From: Cyclobacterium amurskyense
GTDB taxonomy: Bacteria > Bacteroidota > Bacteroidia > Cytophagales > Cyclobacteriaceae
NCBI RefSeq assembly: GCF_001050135.1
Contig: NZ_CP012040.1
Span: 806,001 to 870,000, forward strand
DNA: 64,000 nt
Direction of reading: 5' to 3'
Both the position numbers and the translations under genes were made by a program. The notes below the pieces were generated by a model, which was not told where the DNA came from, made no database searches, and saw nothing but the letters and a program-made list of their open reading frames with translations. Positions 29,534-38,085 of this stretch are shown in pieces (within the stretch, counting starts at the first letter, position 1; each line of letters opens with the position of its first letter).

Positions 29534-30241
29534 TTAATACGCTTTCTCACTTTTACTCATTAAAGAAATAGCGGTATCAATTATTATCTTAATATCAAAG
29601 ATAAGACACCATTTCCTAACGTAAAAGGAATCCAACCTAAACCTTGAATACAATTCATGGTAGCTATTTATTTCTCCTCTAAAGCCCTTGCTTTGAGAAA
29701 GACCTGTAATACCCGGTTTTACCTGGTGACGAGACATGAAATTATCAATCTCTTTAGCAAACTCGATATTCATTGGCACTGCCTGAGGCCTAGGACCTAC
29801 TATAGACATGTCCCCCAAAATTACATTTATTACTTGTGGTAACTCATCCAAACTAGATTTTCTTAAGAACTTACCAATCCGAGTAATTCTTGAATCATTA
29901 ACAGTAGCTTGCTTGGTATCTGCGTCCTTGTTTTTGACCATCGTTCTAAATTTATAACAATAGAACAATTCATTGTCTCTTCCATGTCTCAACTGCTTAA
30001 AAAACACACTGCCTTTTGAGTCCAGTTTAATCAAAATTGCAATAATTGGAAATAACCACGAAACAACAAAAATCAATGTAAAAAAAGACACAAACAGATC
30101 AAAAGCTCTTTTCAATACTCTTTTGCTGTTATCATCATTTTGACCATATAGAATTTTGATTTCTCTTTGAGCTTGGTCATTAACAAAATTTTCCTCTTCT
30201 AAGGTTCGACCAAATTTTTGGTCTACTAAAACATTTTCCAT
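29534..30241 (-). CDS. Undecaprenyl-phosphate sugar phosphotransferase (bacterial sugar transferase), copy 2
   Basis: A 235-residue initiating sugar transferase. A single membrane segment (about 45-70) precedes the catalytic domain with KQLRHGRDNELFYCYKFRTM, the SLDELPQ motif and GDMSIVGPRPQAVP. The enzyme transfers a sugar-1-phosphate from a nucleotide sugar to undecaprenyl phosphate, starting each repeat unit. It lacks the N-terminal five-helix domain of WcaJ-type proteins. The ATG at 30241 is preferred to a TTG three codons upstream. It is a close paralogue of the next gene upstream, and both end in Ala-Tyr. It has its own promoter-like site. Confidence 0.95.
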   Translation of the reverse strand: MENVLVDQKFGRTLEEENFVNDQAQREIKILYGQNDDNSKRVLKRAFDLFVSFFTLIFVVSWLFPIIAILIKLDSKGSVFFKQLRHGRDNELFYCYKFRTMVKNKDADTKQATVNDSRITRIGKFLRKSSLDELPQVINVILGDMSIVGPRPQAVPMNIEFAKEIDNFMSRHQVKPGITGLSQSKGFRGEINSYHELYSRFRLDSFYVRKWCLIFDIKIIIDTAISLMSKSEKAY

Positions 30242-30298
30242 CTCTAACAATCTTTACGAATCCTCTCCTAAACCTAATTACCTATCTAAAAAACATTT

Positions 30299-30317
30299 AT
30301 GTATATCTGAAATACAT
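30299..30317. promoter_or_regulatory. Operator-like palindrome at the 29534-30241 promoter
   Basis: ATGTATATCTGAAATACAT: two 9-base arms around one central base, one mismatch. It begins 5 bases downstream (in the sense of transcription) of the -7 box, so it would cover the transcription start. A perfect version lies in the same position at 31318-31336. Confidence 0.6.
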
Positions 30318-30322
30318 TTTTA

Positions 30323-30352
30323 CAAATATATAAAGCATTTTTCACAATGCAA
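30323..30352 (-). promoter_or_regulatory. Bacteroidota-type promoter of the second sugar transferase
   Basis: On the minus strand TATATTTG (30323-30330) matches the TAnnTTTG -7 consensus. A TTG (30350-30352) lies 19 bases upstream as a weaker -33 element. The leader would be about 75 bases. Confidence 0.6.
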
Positions 30353-30580
30353 GGATTTGGAGAAAAAAATAATCTTAAAAGTCTTTTTTTTGTATTTAAA
30401 ATTCATTTTTATGGTATTAAAAATAATTTAGGTGGTTTTTACTCCTATATCACTTGAATAAAGTTGATTCAATGCACAAGCAATCGGATTAATGCAGACA
30501 TGACGACCTCTACCAAAAAGCGTTCCTGAATTTTATTGAAAGGAAATAGCTGATAAAATCAAATTAAAAGAGGCTGCAAT
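30353..30580. other. Gap between the two sugar transferase genes (upstream part)
   Basis: With the promoter region the gap spans 30242-30580. This part is AT-rich and holds no gene and no clear terminator. Confidence 0.5.
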
Positions 30581-31273
30581 TTAATAAGCAGCGCCATTCT
30601 TGTTAAAAAAAACACCCAAGGTCCAGAACAAAATTTTAAAATCTAAAACCAATGACCAATTCCTGATATAAAAATGATCTAATTTAATCCTACCATAAAT
30701 ATCATAAAAGCCTAATATCTCACCTCTAAAGCCTTTTATTTGAGCCAATCCCGAAATACCTGGCTTTACAGAATGCCTAAACATATAATTACTAATGTCT
30801 GTAGAAAACATGTAATTCATAGGCACAGCATGTGGCCTAGGACCAATGACGGACATCTCCCCCATCAATACATTAAAAAACTGAGGGATTTCATCTAAAC
30901 TGGACTTTCTTAAAAATCGCCCTATCCTTGTTACGCGGGCATCATTTCTAGAAGCTTGCCTGGTGTCAGATTCCTGATTCTTTATCATGGTCCTGAATTT
31001 ATAACACCTAAATGTCTTATTCCCTCTACCATGTCTCAATTGCTTATAGATAATCGGCCCCTTAGAGTCAATCCTAATCAATAATGCAATAATCGGAAAC
31101 AACCATGGCATGATAAATAATATAAACAAGGAAGAGAAGATCAAATCAAAGGCTCTTTTCACCTTCAAATTGAACTGATCACTAAGGAAAATTTTTCCCT
31201 CGGGAGTAATATAACCACTGAGCCTGTTCGTTAAAAATTCTGGCTCATCCCTCTTTCTTAAAAATTTTTCCAT
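30581..31273 (-). CDS. Undecaprenyl-phosphate sugar phosphotransferase (bacterial sugar transferase), copy 1; first gene of EPS locus
   Basis: A 230-residue initiating sugar transferase. A hydrophobic segment near 40-65 is followed by KQLRHGRGNKTFRCYKFRTM, SLDEIPQ and GEMSVIGPRPHAVP. It starts lipid-linked repeat assembly at the inner face of the cytoplasmic membrane. It is paralogous to the gene 340 bases downstream along the whole length. A well-formed promoter and a perfect palindrome lie just upstream, so this is the likely head of the locus. Confidence 0.95.
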   Translation of the reverse strand: MEKFLRKRDEPEFLTNRLSGYITPEGKIFLSDQFNLKVKRAFDLIFSSLFILFIMPWLFPIIALLIRIDSKGPIIYKQLRHGRGNKTFRCYKFRTMIKNQESDTRQASRNDARVTRIGRFLRKSSLDEIPQFFNVLMGEMSVIGPRPHAVPMNYMFSTDISNYMFRHSVKPGISGLAQIKGFRGEILGFYDIYGRIKLDHFYIRNWSLVLDFKILFWTLGVFFNKNGAAY

Positions 31274-31317
31274 GTTAATGATCTGTGAATCACCGGACTT
31301 AAACTATAAATCGTTTT

Positions 31318-31336
31318 ATTGTATTTGAAATACAAT
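31318..31336. promoter_or_regulatory. Operator-like perfect palindrome at the EPS locus promoter
   Basis: ATTGTATTTGAAATACAAT: perfect 9-base arms around one base, placed 4 bases downstream of the -7 box and so across the expected transcription start. The same arrangement occurs at 30299-30317. A repressor or activator binding site is inferred; the protein is unknown. Confidence 0.6.
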
Positions 31337-31340
31337 AAAG

Positions 31341-31372
31341 CAAATATATTCAGCATTTCCGGTATAAACAAA
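31341..31372 (-). promoter_or_regulatory. Bacteroidota-type promoter at the head of the EPS locus
   Basis: On the minus strand TTTG (31369-31372), a 20-base spacer, then TATATTTG (31341-31348): a full match to the -33/-7 consensus of this phylum. The expected leader to the ATG at 31273 is about 60 bases. Confidence 0.8.
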
Positions 31373-31413
31373 TTTTTGATGAATTTAAAATCAGGCAGTT
31401 AAGGCTAAAAAAC

Positions 31414-31453
31414 AAAAAAAGGTTCGCCAGAAGTACAAATACCGGCGAACCTT
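31414..31453 (-). terminator. Terminator of hemE
   Basis: AAGGTTCGCC and GGCGAACCTT arms with a 14-base loop, followed on the minus strand by a T-run. It lies about 50 bases after the hemE stop and separates it from the EPS promoter. Confidence 0.85.
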
Positions 31454-31500
31454 AATGAATAGCAAATTTCACTTTGTCACATTAACAAACTCTAAAAATT

Positions 31501-32535
31501 TTAAGTAACTCTAGTGTAATCTTTTACAGTTTGAATAAATAGCTTTACTTTTTCTGGAGATATATCAGGATATACTCCATGGCCCAAATTGGCTATGTGC
31601 TTATCGCCTTTAAACTGATCAAGCATTTTCTTAGTCTGAGCAACCAATACATCATCTTCCGCATACAATGCTGCTGGATCAAGATTACCTTGCAGCACCT
31701 TGGCCCCATTCATTTGCTTACTAACGGTGGCTATATCCATATTCCAATCCAAACCCACAACTTCACAAGGAAGGTCTTTAATGTCTTCCATTGCGAAATA
31801 GGCCCCTTTGGCAAAAACTGTTACTGGTGCTTCCGTTATGGCCTCACATATACGTTTAATGTATTTCATGGAAAACTCCCTGTATTGGTAAGGAGGTAAA
31901 ATACCTGCCCAACTGTCAAATACCTGAATTAAATTTGCCCCTGCCTCTATTTGAGCTTTCAAGTACTTTATAGTGGTTTTGGTAATCATTTCCAAAAGCT
32001 GATGAGCCAATTCAGGGTTTTGGTATAACATTGCCCTAGCTTTAGAAAAGGTTTTACTTCCAGACCCTTCCACCATATAGGCAAAAATTGTCCAAGGAGC
32101 ACCAGCAAAGCCTATCAATGGCACTCTGCCGTTCAATCCTTTTTTTGTTAACCGGATGGCTTCTAAAACATAATTTAAGGATTCGCCTGGATCTGCTATC
32201 TGCAAACGCTTTAAATCCTTGGTAGACCCAATGGTCTCCGGAAACCAAGGTCCCTTCTTTTCAATCATTCTATATGGCAAACCCATGGCTTCAGGAACTA
32301 CCAATATATCAGAAAATATAATTGCTGCGTCTACTCCTAATAAATCCACAGGCTGTATGGTGACCTCTGCAGCTAATTCAGGCGTCTGAGCCAACTCAAT
32401 AAATCCACTTACACTTTCTCTAACTGCTCTGTATTCGGGCAGTATTCGTCCAGCCTGACGCATAAGCCATACCGGAGTTCTTTCCACTTTCTCCCCCCTA
32501 ATGACTCTTAGAAGTAAATCATTCTTTATTTGCAT
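31501..32535 (-). CDS. hemE: Uroporphyrinogen decarboxylase
   Basis: A 344-residue cytosolic enzyme that removes four carboxyl groups from uroporphyrinogen III to give coproporphyrinogen III in heme synthesis. Evidence: LMRQAGR at residues 24-30 and LPEYR (the anionic substrate-binding loop), the catalytic-Asp segment IIFSDILVVPEAMG, GFAGAPWT, and the late NLGHGVYPDISPEKV. The ATG at 32535 (MQIKNDLLLR) gives the normal family length; a TTG-type start 16 codons upstream would add unrelated residues. Another heme gene, hemC, lies at 50367 on the other strand. The -7-like box ends only five bases before the ATG. Confidence 0.97.
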   Translation of the reverse strand: MQIKNDLLLRVIRGEKVERTPVWLMRQAGRILPEYRAVRESVSGFIELAQTPELAAEVTIQPVDLLGVDAAIIFSDILVVPEAMGLPYRMIEKKGPWFPETIGSTKDLKRLQIADPGESLNYVLEAIRLTKKGLNGRVPLIGFAGAPWTIFAYMVEGSGSKTFSKARAMLYQNPELAHQLLEMITKTTIKYLKAQIEAGANLIQVFDSWAGILPPYQYREFSMKYIKRICEAITEAPVTVFAKGAYFAMEDIKDLPCEVVGLDWNMDIATVSKQMNGAKVLQGNLDPAALYAEDDVLVAQTKKMLDQFKGDKHIANLGHGVYPDISPEKVKLFIQTVKDYTRVT

Positions 32536-32539
32536 GCCA

Positions 32540-32547
32540 CAAATATA
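32540..32547 (-). promoter_or_regulatory. Possible -7 box abutting the hemE start codon
   Basis: TATATTTG on the minus strand matches TAnnTTTG. Its last base is 5 bases from the ATG, so transcription would begin at or next to the start codon. The -33 element is poor (TTTG at 13 bases or TTG at 23), so this is tentative. Confidence 0.35.
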
Positions 32548-32584
32548 ATCCAACTTACCACAAAAAAGAACAAGAAGGCACAAA

Positions 32585-32620
32585 CAATAAGAGCCATTCC
32601 TGAAAATACAGGAATGGCTC
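32585..32620 (-). terminator. Terminator of the 32653-33201 gene
   Basis: GAGCCATTCCTG, 6-base loop, CAGGAATGGCTC: a perfect 12-base stem followed on the minus strand by a T-rich stretch. Confidence 0.8.
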
Positions 32621-32652
32621 TGGTAACTTAATAGTACAATTAGTTAATTTTT

Positions 32653-33201
32653 TTAGTCCAATTTTACAACATCGGCTTCACTTACACCCAGCGCTTTTGT
32701 AACTGCTTCATAGTCATTAAGATCTATTTTAGCATTGGTTTGGAGAAAATCCCCTGGTAAATAGACAATTCTAAAATAATGATTGAGCTTCCAATCTTCG
32801 GAAATTTCAGACAAATTAGTATTCGCAGTCATAAAGACCATGAAAAAATCCGCTGTAAATTGATAGTTGTAAATCAAAGTCTTTTCTTCATCTAAAAAAA
32901 CCGTATTAGGTAATGGTGCCCAAAGTGGTTTTTCATCGATAACATTCCAAAGCATATACACCAAGAGATTATCTCCCTCTCCTATTTCAAATGTAAATGC
33001 ACTCGAATAATTATTTTCTGCAGTAAAGTCCACCTCTGCTTCCACAACCAAATTAAGTAATGAAATTCCATCTTCACCGTCTTCACCATCCTGACCATCA
33101 ACTCCTGCAACACCAGGAGGGCCTTGGGGTCCTTCTGGGCCCTCACATGCTGGCAACACGAATAGAGCCACCATTGCAATTAGATATACAATTTTTCTCA
33201 T
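32653..33201 (-). CDS. Collagen-like-repeat lipoprotein
   Basis: A 182-residue lipoprotein. The signal peptide ends in LPAC (lipidated Cys about residue 19). A short run of Gly-X-Y triplets follows (GPEGPQGPPGVAGVDGQDG, about residues 21-45), then a 135-residue beta-rich domain with LLVYMLWNVID and FRIVYLPGDF. Short collagen-like tracts right after the lipid anchor occur in a set of Bacteroidota lipoproteins and may act as a stalk. Function unknown. It is paralogous to the next gene upstream (same acidic ALGVSEADV/MLGVDENDI ending), and each has its own terminator. Confidence 0.85.
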   Translation of the reverse strand: MRKIVYLIAMVALFVLPACEGPEGPQGPPGVAGVDGQDGEDGEDGISLLNLVVEAEVDFTAENNYSSAFTFEIGEGDNLLVYMLWNVIDEKPLWAPLPNTVFLDEEKTLIYNYQFTADFFMVFMTANTNLSEISEDWKLNHYFRIVYLPGDFLQTNAKIDLNDYEAVTKALGVSEADVVKLD

Positions 33202-33279
33202 AAAACTATAATTTTCTTCAAGATTTCACCAAGCTATTTATGAAAGATAATGTGTAAAATCTCCAATTACAACAAAACA

Positions 33280-33310
33280 CAAAAAAAACAGCTTACCAAT
33301 AGGTAAACTG
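33280..33310 (-). terminator. Terminator of the 33344-33880 gene
   Basis: ACAGCTTACC, 3-base loop, GGTAAACTGT (one mismatch), followed on the minus strand by a run of T. Confidence 0.75.
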
Positions 33311-33343
33311 TTTTAAGTAAGTTATAGAAGGTTTTAACCTTGA

Positions 33344-33880
33344 TTAATTCAAAACCTTCCTTTGAATATCATTTTCATCTACACCTAGCATTTCCAAGAC
33401 TGCACTATGATTTGAATAATCCATCCTCAGATCTATACGATCAGCAGGAATGATCAACACTCTGAATATCTGATTGTCTGTATATCCAGACTCTAATATG
33501 TTTAAGTTAAAGTCCCCGTTCAAAAATATGGAATAATCGTAGTAAGTAAAATCAAAATCATAAGTGAAAATCCCATTGGGATGAAATTCAACCTGTGGCA
33601 ATAACCTCCAAATATCAATGCCATCTTGGTCCAATCCACCTAGCCTATAAATCAATACCTTATCAGATTCCAAAATATCAAACCCGTATTCACCCCTAAT
33701 ACCGAAATTTCCAGCCTGGGTAAAATCACCTTCTACTTCAAAGACTTCGGCAACAATATTGACTCCGTCTGCTCCAGCAGGTCCTGCCGGCCCTACGGGA
33801 CCTTCACAGCTCCACATAACAAAAGCTGCCAAAAGTACAAAAAGTGACCTCATGCCTAATAATCGATTACTTCTATTCAT
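33344..33880 (-). CDS. Collagen-like-repeat lipoprotein (paralogue)
   Basis: A 178-residue lipoprotein with lipobox MWSC (Cys about residue 25), a shorter Gly-X-Y tract (GPVGPAGPAGADG) and the same type of beta-rich domain as its neighbour: VEGDFTQAGNFG, DKVLIYRLGGLD, FRVLIIPADR, then an acidic C terminus. The ATG at 33880 gives a positively charged n-region; an internal Met at residue 10 is possible. Probably anchored in the outer or inner membrane facing the periplasm or surface. No function can be assigned. Confidence 0.83.
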   Translation of the reverse strand: MNRSNRLLGMRSLFVLLAAFVMWSCEGPVGPAGPAGADGVNIVAEVFEVEGDFTQAGNFGIRGEYGFDILESDKVLIYRLGGLDQDGIDIWRLLPQVEFHPNGIFTYDFDFTYYDYSIFLNGDFNLNILESGYTDNQIFRVLIIPADRIDLRMDYSNHSAVLEMLGVDENDIQRKVLN

Positions 33881-34044
33881 ATGTATAAAATTTATTTGTA
33901 TCTATTTTTAGAGAATCCAAAATCATACCAAATCATTTATTCAAGAGCAAAACATTTGATTTCTGCAACTCTCCCTCTTTTAAAACTATTTGCCTTCTTT
34001 AATAATAAGCATAATCAAAATTTAGACTTGGTTTGCACCTTTTG

Positions 34045-34563
34045 TTATGAACCTACTGGAGCCCACACCTCTACATGATCACTGGATATTATTTTATCGA
34101 TGTAAATCCCTTTTAATGTAAGCCCTTTTTCTTTTGCGAAATCCTGAATTGCCCTTTTCGTTTTATCAGGTCCGGGCATAACAAAACGATTCATCTCAAG
34201 TTTGGCCACAATTGCACTTTGACACTCCACCGATCGGGTGACCCAAGGCGTTGACAGGCTTTCATCTATCCGATCAGGTTCGTAGCCAATAAAAACATGT
34301 AGTGTATCTCTTTTACCTTCAGGTTCTATATAGTAGATGGTCTGCAAAGGTTTGTCTTTTCGTGCAGTTTCTACCTCCCGAAAATATTCCCCAATCTTTT
34401 TATCCTGCGGAATACCTATATAATTCAACCCTACCAAATTCAAATCAGAACATTCTGTCTGCCTAAGTTCAATGGCAATAAATCCTCCCAAATAAACATA
34501 AAATGAACTAAGAAGGAGTAAGAATACACCTATAGACAGTAATATTATTTTTCTTTTCACCAT
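34045..34563 (-). CDS. Membrane-anchored small protein, possibly GyrI-like
   Basis: A 172-residue protein with an N-terminal membrane helix (about residues 6-30), then a soluble domain. The ending (LTLKGIYIDKIISSDHVEVWAPV) and the middle (FIGYEPDRIDE) recall GyrI-like small-molecule-binding domains, but the match is weak. It starts five bases after the stop of the upstream beta-barrel gene at 34569, so the two are probably one operon. Function unknown. Confidence 0.65.
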   Translation of the reverse strand: MVKRKIILLSIGVFLLLLSSFYVYLGGFIAIELRQTECSDLNLVGLNYIGIPQDKKIGEYFREVETARKDKPLQTIYYIEPEGKRDTLHVFIGYEPDRIDESLSTPWVTRSVECQSAIVAKLEMNRFVMPGPDKTKRAIQDFAKEKGLTLKGIYIDKIISSDHVEVWAPVGS

Positions 34564-34568
34564 TAATT

Positions 34569-35153
34569 TTAAAATAAATACCTAGCTCCAATAGCTCCTT
34601 GGCCTTTTAAATGAAGCCTATCTACAATCTCAGTCAGAAACCCTACCTCAATAAACAAACCAATAGGCAAATCCTCTAAATAATAGGCAGAACCTAAAAA
34701 CACCTCAGGACCGAAATCAATATTGGTACGGCTTTCTCTTACTTCAGCTGTATTTGGAGTAGCATTAGGAGTGGTATAAAAATAATCGATATTGACTGAT
34801 CGAAACTGCAATCCTAAACCTGCATATACGGTAAGGTCTCCCTCAGATATATTAAAATCATCACTGAATGATTCTTCATAAATACCTCGGGCATGTAACG
34901 AAAAAGCAGCAGAAACCTGATGTCCAAAATACCTGGCAGAGCTTACAGGTCTATTATTTTCAAATGTCCGTCTATAATACTGACTACTATTCTGGCTCCC
35001 TCTCCCCAAAATACCTTCAACGGAAAACTTATCATTTACAGGCGTTTTATAAGTAATCCCATAGGGGTCTCCAATTCTCAACCCCAATTGATGCTGCTGA
35101 GCAAATGAGGTAGACGCAACTAAAAATAAAAGAAATGACAATAGGTATTTCAT
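34569..35153 (-). CDS. Outer-membrane beta-barrel protein
   Basis: A 194-residue protein with a Sec signal peptide ending SFAQ, alternating beta strands (HQLGLRIGDPYGITYKT, FSVEGILGRGS, VSAAFSLHARG, LTVYAGLGLQFR) and a C-terminal Phe (GAIGARYLF), the usual barrel-insertion signal. It should be a small 8-strand barrel. The ATG at 35153 is preferred to a TTG two codons upstream. Function unknown. Confidence 0.8.
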   Translation of the reverse strand: MKYLLSFLLFLVASTSFAQQHQLGLRIGDPYGITYKTPVNDKFSVEGILGRGSQNSSQYYRRTFENNRPVSSARYFGHQVSAAFSLHARGIYEESFSDDFNISEGDLTVYAGLGLQFRSVNIDYFYTTPNATPNTAEVRESRTNIDFGPEVFLGSAYYLEDLPIGLFIEVGFLTEIVDRLHLKGQGAIGARYLF

Positions 35154-35440
35154 GTTCAATAACTAAATTTAAATTCCTTGAATAATGCCTTACAAACGCT
35201 TACATAACGGAATAAGTTACAGTTTAGCTTACTTTATCGAAAAGGATTTACACCTATTTAAATAAGGCCAAAACAATCAATGAAATAGATTGAGCACCTA
35301 AAAAACTTAAAACGATAAAACTCACCTCTTTAAATCATTGATTTCAACTACTTAGTAATAAAAAGCTTAAATGGCTTTCTTTCTTCTGACATTTCTAATC
35401 AAAGAATAGAGTCCCTAGTGCATGCCTCCGGCTCCTAAAC

Positions 35441-37216
35441 TCAATCCACCACGACAGAATTCAACTGCATTTCATGCAATTGAGAATAATAACCGTCCTG
35501 CTTTAATAAAACTTCGTGTTTACCTTCCTCAACAATTTCTCCTTTATTCAAAACTATAATCTTGTCTGCCTTTTGTATAGTAGACAACCTATGAGCAATG
35601 ATTATGGAGGTTCTACCATGCATCATTTTCTCAATCGCCCCTTGAATCAATTCTTCTGTTTCTGTATCTACAGATGAAGTAGCTTCATCCAAGATTATTA
35701 TTTCCGGATCATAAACCATTGCTCTAACAAAAGATATCAATTGTCGCTGTCCTACAGACAAGGTCCCTCCCCTTTCTTTCACATCATATCCCAAACCTCC
35801 AGGTAATCTTTCAATGAACCTCCTTGCTCCTACCAATTCAGCCGCATAAAGCACCTGCTCCTTGGTAATATCTGGGTTTCCAAGAGTAATATTTTGAAAT
35901 ATAGTATCAGAAAACAAAAATACATCCTGCAAGACAACACCTACATGTTGGCGAAGTGTGGCCAAATCAAACTCCTTAATTGGACTTCCATCTATTGCAA
36001 TTGACCCTTTATTGATATCGTAAAAGCGACTTATAAGATTGATCACTGAGGACTTTCCTGCTCCTGTAGCTCCCACTAAAGCTATGGTTTCTCCTTGCTT
36101 TACATTAAAGCTTATGTCTTTCAATACCCACTCTTCATCATTATAGGCAAACCAAACATTTTTAAATTCTATCTCTCCTTTAACGCTCTCTGGAGAATTC
36201 GCTCCCTCATCTGGGATTTGTTCATCATTTTCTAAAATGCTGAAAATTCTTGAGGAACTTACCACTCCCATTTGAAGGGTATTAAACCTATCCGCAATCA
36301 TCCTTATAGGCCTAAAAAACAACTGCAGGTACATTATAAATGAAATAAGCACACCGACTTTGATTTCCATATCAAAAACACCTGTAGCACCGTACCAAAC
36401 TACCAAACCAATCCCCATTGCTTGAATAATTTCAGAAACCGGATAATAAACAGAGTAATACATTACGGATTTAAGATGCGCCTTCCGATGCTCCTTATTT
36501 ATAGATTGAAACTTTTCATACTCCCTTTCTTCTCTATTGAATACTTGAATTATATTCATGCCCGTGATATGCTCTTGTAAAAAAGAGTTTAGGTTAGAAA
36601 CAGCATTTCTAACATCATTGAAGGACACCTTTACTTTTTCTTTGAAGATATAAGTAGAGATAATAAGCAATGGCAAGGTGCATAAACTTACCAATGTAAG
36701 TTGCCAATCTACATAAAACATTACGCCTAAAATCGCTACCAATTGCAATAAATCGCCTATAATCTCTGCCAACCCTTGACTAAACACATCCGAAAGGGTC
36801 TCCACATCTGAAATATTTCTGGTAACCAGTCTGCCTATTGGGGTATTGTCAAAGTATTTTAAGCGCATTTTCAATAAATGCTTGAATAGTCTGACCCGTA
36901 TATCCCGGATTATAACCTGACCTATCCAGCCAGAGAGGTAGGTATGACCAAATTGCACCAATGCATGTATAACCAATAAACCTATTAAAAGATAGGTCAT
37001 TCTCATTAGGCCAGCTGCATCCCCTAATGTGACATAATCATCAATAGCCTTCTGAATCAACAAAGGCCTTGTGGGAGCCAATACAGCTAATAGTAAAGTA
37101 AGGGCAACCAAGATATAAAACCGTTGCTTATAAGGAGTCACAAACTCGTAGAGTTTCCTTAAAACTTTGGTGTCAATTATATCACCACTTTTTACATTTT
37201 CTTTTTCAAGTCCCAA
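35441..37216 (-). CDS. ABC exporter, fused permease and ATPase
   Basis: A 591-residue half-transporter. Six membrane helices (about residues 28-320) precede a nucleotide-binding domain with Walker A GATGAGKSS (about 382), signature LSVGQRQ (about 487), Walker B IIILDEATSSVD (about 505) and the switch His in IAHRLST. The family exports lipids, drugs or peptides; the substrate here is unknown. The signature has Val instead of the usual Gly. The only plausible start is a TTG, 12 bases after the truA stop, so the two genes are probably co-transcribed. Confidence 0.93.
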   Translation of the reverse strand: MGLEKENVKSGDIIDTKVLRKLYEFVTPYKQRFYILVALTLLLAVLAPTRPLLIQKAIDDYVTLGDAAGLMRMTYLLIGLLVIHALVQFGHTYLSGWIGQVIIRDIRVRLFKHLLKMRLKYFDNTPIGRLVTRNISDVETLSDVFSQGLAEIIGDLLQLVAILGVMFYVDWQLTLVSLCTLPLLIISTYIFKEKVKVSFNDVRNAVSNLNSFLQEHITGMNIIQVFNREEREYEKFQSINKEHRKAHLKSVMYYSVYYPVSEIIQAMGIGLVVWYGATGVFDMEIKVGVLISFIMYLQLFFRPIRMIADRFNTLQMGVVSSSRIFSILENDEQIPDEGANSPESVKGEIEFKNVWFAYNDEEWVLKDISFNVKQGETIALVGATGAGKSSVINLISRFYDINKGSIAIDGSPIKEFDLATLRQHVGVVLQDVFLFSDTIFQNITLGNPDITKEQVLYAAELVGARRFIERLPGGLGYDVKERGGTLSVGQRQLISFVRAMVYDPEIIILDEATSSVDTETEELIQGAIEKMMHGRTSIIIAHRLSTIQKADKIIVLNKGEIVEEGKHEVLLKQDGYYSQLHEMQLNSVVVD

Positions 37217-37228
37217 TACGGTAATATT

Positions 37229-37984
37229 TTACTTATAAATTCGGTCTGTATAATTCACTTTGCTCAGAAACAATCCCTGAGGAGGCGCAGAAGTTCCTGC
37301 TAGGTTCCTGTCTTTATTGGCTATTATTTCTGTGACTCCTGCACTATCGAGTTGTCCTCTACCAACTTTGACCAAAGTCCCTACTATAGCCCTTACCATT
37401 CCTCTTAAGAATCGGTTGGCCTGTATATGAAAGACCAAACCGTTACTAGTTTGTTCCCAATAAGCATTATTAATTTCACATTCGAAGGTTTTTACATTGG
37501 TTTTCCTTCTGCTAAAGCATTCAAAATCTTGCCTTCCCAACAATAAAGAAGCAGCTGAAGCCATGGCCTCAAGGTCCAGGTCGTAATAACAATGCCAGGC
37601 TTTTCCCATAATAAATGGGTCTTTTCTAAATGTAATATGGTATTCATACCTCCGAAAGGTCGCATCAAACCTAGCATGTGCTTTTTTATTGACAGGGAAA
37701 ATATCAAAAACAGCTATATCCGGAGGAAGCAAGCCATTGATTCTTTTGATAAAATATTCTCTTGTTAATTCCAATTCATAATCAAAGTGGGCGAATTGTT
37801 GCAAGGCATGCACACCGGCATCCGTACGTCCACTACCCATAATACTAATGGGCTGACGAAAAAGTATAGACAAAGCTTTTTCCAATTCTTCCTGAACGGA
37901 TATGGCATTGGTTTGCTTTTGCCAGCCATGGTAGTTTTTGCCGTCGTAGGAAAGTTCTATAAAATAGCGGGGAGATTCATTCAT
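37229..37984 (-). CDS. truA: tRNA pseudouridine(38-40) synthase
   Basis: A 251-residue enzyme that isomerises uridines 38-40 in the tRNA anticodon arm. Evidence: YFIELSYDGKNYHGWQKQ at the start, the catalytic Asp in GRTDAGVHA (Asp about 55), FEYHITFRKDPF-like middle and FLRGMVRAIVGTLVKVGRG near the C terminus. The ATG at 37984 (MNESPRYF) gives the normal length; longer forms would overlap the divergent gene at 38086. Confidence 0.96.
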   Translation of the reverse strand: MNESPRYFIELSYDGKNYHGWQKQTNAISVQEELEKALSILFRQPISIMGSGRTDAGVHALQQFAHFDYELELTREYFIKRINGLLPPDIAVFDIFPVNKKAHARFDATFRRYEYHITFRKDPFIMGKAWHCYYDLDLEAMASAASLLLGRQDFECFSRRKTNVKTFECEINNAYWEQTSNGLVFHIQANRFLRGMVRAIVGTLVKVGRGQLDSAGVTEIIANKDRNLAGTSAPPQGLFLSKVNYTDRIYK

Positions 37985-38085
37985 TTCAACTGCAAAGATA
38001 AAAATATACCCTAATTTCAAGTTGGATTTTGAATATTCCTTGCGAAAATTCAAATAACCCAGTTTCTTTGTCAAAAGATTTAAAG

